A stretch of 10,918 nucleotides of DNA, from contig JAZQDP010000227.1 of the NCBI GenBank assembly GCA_045546875.1, positions 1-10,918 on the forward strand, in the 5' to 3' direction. Each line of letters begins with the position of its first letter. Position 1 is the stretch's first letter. Below, piece after piece: positions 6,972 through 10,918 of the stretch. The stretch is from RUG11551 sp045546875 (GTDB lineage Bacteria > Planctomycetota > Planctomycetia > Pirellulales > Thermoguttaceae). The notes under the pieces were generated by a model. The model made no database searches, was not told the DNA's origin, and saw only the letters and a list, made by a program, of their open reading frames with translations. The position numbers were made by a program, and so were the translations under genes.

Positions 6972-7694
6972 ATGAAAAAATATGCACTTGGCATTTTGTT
7001 GTTTCTGTTTATTAACGTTTTAATAGACGTTAATTTGGTTGCGACGGCTCAGCTGGTTGGAGAAGGTCCATCGTTAATTGACGAATCTAAACGAGAAGGC
7101 AAAGTTGTTAAACCTTTTATTTTAGACTCAAAAGATGCGAAATTATTTCGTCCACGCATGATTTGGGCTGATTCGTGGCAGTTTGTTCCGTTGCCGATTC
7201 TCAACGATAAAGGAGAGCTTCAACCGGAAACTCCTCAGACGGAACAGCTTTCAGCCGCTCAAAGAATTAACCAGTTTATCAAAGTTGAGGAATGGTATAA
7301 TCAACAGCCGCCGGAACTGGATGGTAAGTATGTACTTATAGAATTTAGCGCATCGTGGTGTCCTGCTTGTAAGCGCGCTGTCCCGTTCATGGAACATTGG
7401 TATAAAAAGTTTGCTGGACGTTTGGTAGTTATTTCGATTTTGGAAACTGACCGCGCTCAGAATGATAATTTCCCAGCTGCGGGGCAGGGCAGGACGCTAG
7501 AACATTATATTGGCATTGATACTCAGCGGCGCAGCGCCAAAGCGTTGGGCGTGTATGGAATTCCGCACTCTGTTTTAGTTGAACCAAAGTACGGCGCTGT
7601 TGTCTGGGAAGGCATGACAGAGCAAAAAGGGTATGAGCTTACAGACGAACTAATTGAGAAAATCTTGGCTGTAGGAGAGAAAGAGAAAAAGTAG
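6972..7694 (+). CDS. Secreted TlpA/thioredoxin-fold protein (WCPAC)
   Basis: A 240-residue protein with a clear signal peptide: MKK, a hydrophobic core, and a likely cleavage after ATA (24-26). The mature part has an ~90-residue N-terminal extension of unknown role, then a thioredoxin domain at ~100-235. The redox motif is W129-C130-P131-A132-C133 within VLIEFSASWCPACKRAVPF, and the conserved cis-proline is P198 in GIPHSVLVEP. Such proteins reduce, oxidise or shuttle disulfides outside the cytoplasm, for example in cytochrome c maturation or protein folding. No ccm, dsb or peroxidase partner is adjacent, so the substrate is open. It is apparently monocistronic: own promoter, AGGAG ribosome binding site 8 bases before the ATG, and a convergent gene downstream. 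Confidence 0.9.
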   Translation: MKKYALGILLFLFINVLIDVNLVATAQLVGEGPSLIDESKREGKVVKPFILDSKDAKLFRPRMIWADSWQFVPLPILNDKGELQPETPQTEQLSAAQRINQFIKVEEWYNQQPPELDGKYVLIEFSASWCPACKRAVPFMEHWYKKFAGRLVVISILETDRAQNDNFPAAGQGRTLEHYIGIDTQRRSAKALGVYGIPHSVLVEPKYGAVVWEGMTEQKGYELTDELIEKILAVGEKEKK

Positions 7695-7703
7695 GAAATG
7701 AAA

Positions 7704-7724
7704 GGACAATCTTGGAGGTTGTTC
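7704..7724 (+). terminator. Weak hairpin after the thioredoxin gene
   Basis: GGACAATC (7704-7711) can pair with GGTTGTTC (7717-7724) over 8 positions, two of them G-T, with a 5-base loop. It lies 9 bases past the stop. The following sequence has only a broken T-rich tract, so termination here is uncertain. Confidence 0.35.
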
Positions 7725-7769
7725 TTCCATGTGTGTTTAGTGTAACGAATATGTTATTTTTTAGTTCGG

Positions 7770-7993
7770 CGGGGAGATTTTAAGCGTATTGTTTTTATTT
7801 GATGGCGCCTGTCTTTTGACGCCTTTTCGATGTAACAAAATTCCTCTGTTCATCCCGGGGCGCATGCGCCTTTGCCGGCATCCGAATTATTCGCCACAAA
7901 ATACGAATTAGAACAGAAATTCACGAAAGATTTTTTAACTCCTTTTTGTCTCTTTCGTTCTTTTGTCTTTTTTGTCGCTAAAAAATCTCCCCG
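7770..7993. repeat. Palindrome-rich block with terminal inverted repeats
   Basis: CGGGGAGATTTT at 7770-7781, continuing as AAGCG, recurs in inverted orientation at 7976-7993; the arms differ by one inserted base over ~18 positions. The ~224-base block contains GGCG...CGCC (7804-7823), the self-complementary GGCGCATGCGCC (7859-7870) and the 7-bp pair TCTGTTC/GAACAGA (7845-7851 and 7911-7917), plus a pyrimidine-rich tract at 7931-7975. It fills the convergent gap between the thioredoxin and hydrolase genes. I see no credible gene in it. It could be a MITE-like or REP-type element or a large structured bidirectional 3'-end; no convincing target-site duplication is seen. Confidence 0.5.
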
Positions 7994-7999
7994 TCCCTC

Positions 8000-8662
8000 T
8001 TACTTCTTCGTTGCGTCTAATAACGCTTTGTGCAATTCTTCCGTATGAGTCAGCAGAAATAAATGCCCTCCCTTGGGAATAATCAAATCCGCATTCGTAT
8101 TCTTTACGGGAATTATCCAGTCGTTGGCTCCGTGAATTTGAATTATGTCGGGAAACGGCTCTTCGTTCCGGTTAGACGCGCCAAACGCCCAGACAAACGT
8201 CATTTTCAAAAAATATGTCATACGCCAAGTTGGCGATTGCAGAAACTGCTGACAAACCTTTTTGTATTTCGAGGGCGCCGCCAACAGGATTGGCAGCGCC
8301 GCCAGCTTGCTCAATAGAATCAAGACGTACGCAATCCAGGTAAAATAAACGAAAAGGGGATACCCAAGTCTGTACCAGCGCGGAAACTCCTTGCCGCTTT
8401 TTACGGAGGAAAGCAGAATGCAGCGTTCAGCATGAATCTCTTTGGCAATATACGGAGCAAGCGTGCCGCCAAAGGAAAGACCAACAACTATACATCGAGA
8501 CGACGGCATAACGGTTTGAGCAAGCCGCCTGGCGTACTCTTCCAGCCGTTCCGCAGGCAGCGGTTCAATCCAATCGATCGCAGCGCTTCCCGGCAGGGAG
8601 GACAATTCTTTTTCGAATATTCTGGAATCGGCTCCTAATCCCGAGACGAATATGAATTGCAT
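8000..8662 (-). CDS. Alpha/beta-hydrolase family protein
   Basis: A 220-residue protein from the ATG at 8662. A longer start at 8728 exists but would overlap the upstream gene by 64 bases, and its extra residues do not look like the fold. MQFIFVSGLGAD is the expected first beta strand and oxyanion region. The nucleophile elbow is GLSFGG (catalytic Ser), the acid is probably the Asp in HGANDWIIP, and the His is in PKGGHLFLLTH, giving a plausible complete triad. A hydrophobic segment (FVYFTWIAYVLILLSKLAAL) in the lid region suggests membrane or lipid association. The substrate is unknown. The upstream gene stops 2 bases before this ATG, and TTGGAGA (within that gene's end) supplies the ribosome binding site, so the two are coupled. 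Confidence 0.8.
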   Translation of the reverse strand: MQFIFVSGLGADSRIFEKELSSLPGSAAIDWIEPLPAERLEEYARRLAQTVMPSSRCIVVGLSFGGTLAPYIAKEIHAERCILLSSVKSGKEFPRWYRLGYPLFVYFTWIAYVLILLSKLAALPILLAAPSKYKKVCQQFLQSPTWRMTYFLKMTFVWAFGASNRNEEPFPDIIQIHGANDWIIPVKNTNADLIIPKGGHLFLLTHTEELHKALLDATKK

Positions 8663-8664
8663 TT

Positions 8665-9075
8665 TTAAGGGTTCTCCAATAAAATCCTGGGGTCTGACAC
8701 CTGTTCCAACTTGGGGAACTGTAGCCATTTTTTACAAAAATAGGGATCCTCTCCGATATCAAAACAGGAATCAATCAGTTTCCCGCCGCGGTCGAATATG
8801 TAACATGACGGTCCAGACAGAAATCCCAGCAGCGGTCTAGGGACTGGGCGAATCCAGCAAATACAGGTTTCTTCGCCAGATTTAAATAAATACACATCAT
8901 AATTAGGCGTATTTTTATTGACTAAATTTCCAAGAGAGCCAGCCGAGACGTTTTCGCGAAACTCTTTTCTGTATCTGTAACTGCTTATAGCAATATTTAG
9001 AACAAAAGCTCCGATTACAGCAATCCCGACAACAAGCAGAACCACATATAAAATTTTGCTCTTTCGTTCAGCCAT
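8665..9075 (-). CDS. Hypothetical single-pass membrane protein
   Basis: A 136-residue protein that I do not recognise. A basic N-terminus (MAERKSK) is followed by one strong membrane helix at ~8-30 (ILYVVLLVVGIAVIGAFVLN) and a ~105-residue domain probably outside the cytoplasm, with five cysteines (71, 73, 91, 104, 114). That domain reads as beta-rich, with YDVYLFKSGEETCICWIRPV and SCYIFDRGGKLIDSCFDIGE. AGAGG at 9085-9089 is a fair ribosome binding site 9 bases before the ATG, and a repeat-borne promoter lies upstream at 9141-9168. It is immediately followed by the hydrolase gene (2-base gap), suggesting a two-gene operon. Confidence 0.7.
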   Translation of the reverse strand: MAERKSKILYVVLLVVGIAVIGAFVLNIAISSYRYRKEFRENVSAGSLGNLVNKNTPNYDVYLFKSGEETCICWIRPVPRPLLGFLSGPSCYIFDRGGKLIDSCFDIGEDPYFCKKWLQFPKLEQVSDPRILLENP

Positions 9076-9138
9076 GACTTTAAACCTCTGTAACGCTCAA
9101 ATCATCCTAATAATACTTTGAGGAAACAATCCATACGC

Positions 9139-9192
9139 TTAGTATACCCCATCCACGACAAATTACAAGCCGGGGACGCAGGGGGAAAACGA
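9139..9192 (-). repeat. Promoter-bearing repeat, copy A
   Basis: About 54 bases nearly identical to copy B at 9726-9778, in the same orientation; 21 bases (9158-9178) are perfectly shared. Read on the minus strand it contains TTGTAA (9168-9163), a 16-base spacer and TATACT (9146-9141), a good promoter pointing at the gene starting at 9075, with a leader of about 60 bases. Confidence 0.7.
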
Positions 9193-9225
9193 ATATTCAA
9201 CGGTCGAGTTTTCTATTATTGCAAT

Positions 9226-9642
9226 TTAACAGCCTGCTCCCATACAACCAATTTGTGTGAATATCTCTAATAGTAACAAACAGGAAATCAGAACGCCAAA
9301 TGTGATATAAAAGGTTACTTTACCAGGAAATATCCAGAAAAACAGCCATACGAACAGCGCCAATGCGTATAACGATAAACTTATAACTGATTCCGCAGAG
9401 AGAAAAGACGAACTGTACAAAAACAATAGCGGCGAACGAATAACCCGAATTATAAACAACTCTTGAATTGTCGTTTCCGGAGTAAGAAACTGTCCCTGTC
9501 CGAATTGTGAATCATAAAAGACTAACAGAAAATGAACTAACGCCAGACCAACGGCAATTAATAACCGTACTGATAAAGGCAATAACGCTATACTGTCTAT
9601 TAGCCTGTCGATAGGAGAACGATTATTCTTTATTGTTTGCAT
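9226..9642 (-). CDS. Hypothetical multi-pass membrane protein
   Basis: A 138-residue hydrophobic protein that I do not recognise. Probable membrane helices are at ~25-43 (VRLLIAVGLALVHFLLVFY), ~85-105 (SVISLSLYALALFVWLFFWI) and ~108-129 (KVTFYITFGVLISCLLLLEI), with a possible further hydrophobic segment at ~62-80. It ends in the cysteine-containing tail GCMGAGC. The start at ATG 9642 has no clear ribosome binding site. A promoter in repeat copy B lies upstream, and the gene is separated from the 8665-9075 gene by a second copy of that promoter repeat, so the two are probably independent transcription units with similar promoters. Confidence 0.65.
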   Translation of the reverse strand: MQTIKNNRSPIDRLIDSIALLPLSVRLLIAVGLALVHFLLVFYDSQFGQGQFLTPETTIQELFIIRVIRSPLLFLYSSSFLSAESVISLSLYALALFVWLFFWIFPGKVTFYITFGVLISCLLLLEIFTQIGCMGAGC

Positions 9643-9725
9643 CTATTATCCCAAACCGCCCCTTTTGAATTCATCAAGCTTGCGATTGCTTGTATTCGTG
9701 CTATCGAAAAACTTATTGTATATAT

Positions 9726-9778
9726 TTAGTATAGCCCATTCCACAACAAATTACAAGCCGGGGACGAGGGGAAAGCGA
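9726..9778 (-). repeat. Promoter-bearing repeat, copy B
   Basis: The partner of copy A at 9139-9192. On the minus strand it carries TTGTAA (9756-9751), a 17-base spacer and TATACT (9733-9728), pointing at the membrane-protein gene starting at 9642, with a leader of about 80 bases. Differences from copy A include an extra base in the spacer and small indels in the G-rich distal part. Confidence 0.7.
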
Positions 9779-9975
9779 GGAAACGAAAGAACTTCCCCAA
9801 CTCGTCTGTCGCTTGCGGCGGAAGCCTCCAAAAAACTCCTGCACGCAGAAAGCCCCTTCGCCCCGCTGGATCGCGGCTGTCTCAGCCGCCGCGGCGAGGC
9901 GCCGTTCCCAATCCGCGCTCCCGCGCGCTTGCCGAGATACGCTCCCGTTGGTTGCTTAGTCCTGCACAGGTTCTA
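9779..9975. other. GC-rich intergenic block with paired hairpins
   Basis: This stretch is clearly richer in G+C than the flanking AT-rich DNA. It contains two adjacent perfect hairpins: GCGGCTG-TCT-CAGCCGC (9873-9889) and CGGCG-AGG-CGCCG (9892-9904). An open frame exists on the plus strand, but its product is Arg/Pro/Leu-rich, its start lies in the promoter region of the opposing gene and it has no ribosome binding site, so I do not call a gene. It may be a dispersed repeat, a remnant, or a structured element. Confidence 0.45.
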
Positions 9976-10057
9976 AGACGCAGTCAGTAACAATTCAGGA
10001 TCACGGATAAAATCCGCAACCGAAAAAGTGTAACCAGTCTGGCAACCTGTCATCAAA

Positions 10058-10099
10058 ACAAAAATCCGTAACGTCTTATTGCACAATACGTTACGGATT
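10058..10099 (-). terminator. Intrinsic terminator of the tRNA-Glu unit
   Basis: Perfect 12-bp inverted repeat: AATCCGTAACGT (10063-10074) and ACGTTACGGATT (10088-10099), with a 13-base loop that can itself pair (ATTG/CAAT). On the minus strand the stem is followed by TTTTTGTTTT. It begins 9 bases beyond the tRNA 3' end, a classical intrinsic terminator. Confidence 0.85.
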
Positions 10100-10107
10100 A
10101 GTAGTTC

Positions 10108-10180
10108 TACCCCCAAGGGGAGTCGAACCCCTGTAACAGGACTGAGAATCCTGTGTCCTGGGCCACTAGACGATGGGGGC
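10108..10180 (-). tRNA. tRNA-Glu (anticodon CTC)
   Basis: A full cloverleaf can be read on the minus strand. The acceptor stem is GCCCCCA paired with TGGGGGT (first pair G-U), followed by TCGTCTAGTGGCCCAGGACA with the D arm. The anticodon arm is CAGGA-TTCTCAG-TCCTG, with CTC at the anticodon position (reads GAG). The T arm is AGGGG-TTCGACT-CCCCT and the discriminator base is A. CCA is not encoded. The TCGTCTAGTGGCCCAGGACA segment is typical of bacterial tRNA-Glu. The tRNA stands alone between its own promoter and terminator. Confidence 0.95.
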
Positions 10181-10231
10181 GCAGGGAGAATGAGCGCATG
10201 AAGAACGCTCAATGCATTTTTTATGCTCCAA

Positions 10232-10259
10232 AATATACCAATAATCGACGAATTGTCAA
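10232..10259 (-). promoter_or_regulatory. Promoter for tRNA-Glu
   Basis: On the minus strand a perfect TTGACA (10259-10254), 16-base spacer and TATATT (10237-10232). Predicted transcription starts about 45 bases before the tRNA; the leader contains a small hairpin, TGAGCG/CGCTCA. The spacing and boxes match the pgi promoter of this window. Confidence 0.75.
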
Positions 10260-10402
10260 GCCCCCCTATTCCTTGATTTTAATTTTGGGGTACAATAGAC
10301 AGCAGATTCAAGTGGAGCGCAGGCGTGGTTGCAGATCCGGTCAGGGCGCTTCAGCGGTTAGAAATGATCATCGTTTCCCCCACCTTTCTATAAGGAGAAT
10401 TC

Positions 10403-10918
10403 ATGACTCAGACAATCGGATTTACGGAATTGAAAAAGATGTTGCTGGCGGCGGTCGAAACGATTCGCACCAACAAGGACGAACTGTGCAAGCTGGACGG
10501 CGTTTGCGGCGACGGCGATCACGGGGTAGCCGTTACACGCGCCATGGAAGCGATCGAAGCGGCGATTCACGACTACCAGGGCGAGAACATAGCGGACTTC
10601 GTCAAAGCCGCCGGCTGGGGCGTAATGAGCATTGACGGCGGATCGACCGGCCCTCTGTTCGGCTCTTTTTTTATGGGCATGAAAGACGGCGCGCCGGCTG
10701 ACAACGTTATTAACGGCGCGGCGATGGCGGCTATGTTCGCCGCCGGTCTGAAGAAAGTTCAGAAACGCACTCAGGCGCAGCCGGGAGACAAAACGCTCAT
10801 CGACACGCTCGTTCCGGCGATTGAAGCGGCAAACGCAGCGGCGGCAGCGGGCGACGACCTCGACGTCGTTGTTAAAAAGGCGGCGGACGCTGCCTGGGCT
10901 GGCTCGGAAAACACCGCG
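10403..10918 (+). CDS. dhaL: DhaL-type dihydroxyacetone kinase subunit, 3' end outside window
   Basis: Starts at ATG 10403, 5 bases after AAGGAG (10392-10397), and stays open for 172 codons to the right edge. It is the DAK2/DhaL (nucleotide-binding) domain: D32-x4-D37-G-D39-H-G reproduces the three Mg-nucleotide-binding aspartates of DhaL in LDGVCGDGDHG, followed by SIDGGSTGPLFGSFF and GDKTLIDTLVPAIEAA. In PTS-dependent systems DhaL holds ADP/ATP and works with DhaK to phosphorylate dihydroxyacetone; in others it is fused to DhaK. About 210 residues would be usual, so most of the gene is present. No dhaK is upstream (a divergent tRNA is), so dhaK or dhaM, if present, must lie downstream. Codon use is markedly GC-rich (GCG, GGC, GAC), unlike most genes here, perhaps from high expression or transfer. 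Confidence 0.92.
   Translation, partial: MTQTIGFTELKKMLLAAVETIRTNKDELCKLDGVCGDGDHGVAVTRAMEAIEAAIHDYQGENIADFVKAAGWGVMSIDGGSTGPLFGSFFMGMKDGAPADNVINGAAMAAMFAAGLKKVQKRTQAQPGDKTLIDTLVPAIEAANAAAAAGDDLDVVVKKAADAAWAGSENTA

Noticed and set aside
7853..7927. A 24-codon minus-strand micro-ORF (GTG start) behind a GGAG
   Set aside because: The spacing from GGAG is about 14 bases, it is very short, and it runs through the palindromes of the repeat block.
8000..8728. A longer alpha/beta hydrolase starting at ATG 8728
   Set aside because: It would overlap the upstream gene by 64 bases; the added residues do not fit the fold; the ATG at 8662 has a ribosome binding site and begins at the expected first strand.
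9665..9976. A 103-residue plus-strand reading frame
   Set aside because: No ribosome binding site, it runs through the opposing promoter repeat, and its composition is that of GC-rich non-coding DNA.
9973..10212. A minus-strand reading frame covering the tRNA
   Set aside because: It spans the tRNA-Glu gene and its terminator, which explain the sequence fully.
10273..10296. TTGATT and TACAAT as a dhaL promoter
   Set aside because: The spacer is only 12 bases, too short for sigma70; TACAAT alone may be a -10 box, but no -35 is visible at normal spacing.
10153..10635. A plus-strand reading frame crossing the tRNA into dhaL
   Set aside because: It is out of frame with dhaL, covers the tRNA and promoter, and is rich in Arg/Gly as expected of a shadow frame.
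1..10918. CRISPR array, rRNA, transposase or integrase genes
   Set aside because: I saw no regularly spaced repeats, no rRNA sequence and no recombinase motifs on either strand.

Overview
This window looks like a chromosomal segment of a bacterium of moderate to low G+C content, with mostly AT-rich genes and intergenic DNA. Several features suggest the Planctomycetota: a SAP/Rho-N plus DUF4912 protein, a SlyX protein ending in PPHY behind pgi, a LipM-type lipoate-pathway enzyme, a secreted TlpA-like thioredoxin, and many lineage-specific small membrane proteins. This placement is inferred from gene content only; no rRNA or other phylogenetic marker is present.

Layout. (1) 1-1623, plus strand: the 3' part of a HIRAN-domain gene that runs off the left edge, followed by a wHTH-WYL regulator. 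This pair may be the edge of a DNA-repair or phage-defence locus. (2) 1702-3678, plus strand: a good promoter, then pgi (glucose-6-phosphate isomerase) overlapping slyX by one base. (3) 3694-6674, minus strand: from upstream to downstream, a SAP/DUF4912 protein started at GTG by a strong RBS, a LipM/LplA-family enzyme and a three-helix membrane protein. (4) 6675-6971: a divergent regulatory region with promoter-like sequences on both strands and an 8+2+8 palindrome. (5) 6972-7694, plus strand: a signal-peptide thioredoxin-fold protein with a WCPAC active site. (6) 7695-7999: a convergent intergenic region dominated by a palindrome-rich block with about 18-bp terminal inverted repeats. (7) 8000-9642, minus strand: an alpha/beta hydrolase, a single-pass membrane protein two bases upstream of it, and a separate multi-pass membrane protein. 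Near-identical copies of one promoter-bearing repeat lie upstream of the two membrane-protein genes. (8) 9778-10259: a GC-rich hairpin-bearing block with no credible gene, then a minus-strand tRNA-Glu(CTC) unit with its own promoter and intrinsic terminator. (9) 10403-10918, plus strand: the start of a GC-rich dhaL gene running off the right edge.

The better understood genes cover central carbon metabolism (pgi, dhaL), lipoate/octanoate transfer, extracytoplasmic thiol chemistry and tRNA-Glu supply. No complete new system is demonstrable. The best leads are the HIRAN-WYL pair at the left edge, the duplicated promoter module, the inverted-repeat element at 7770-7993 and the uncharacterised membrane proteins.
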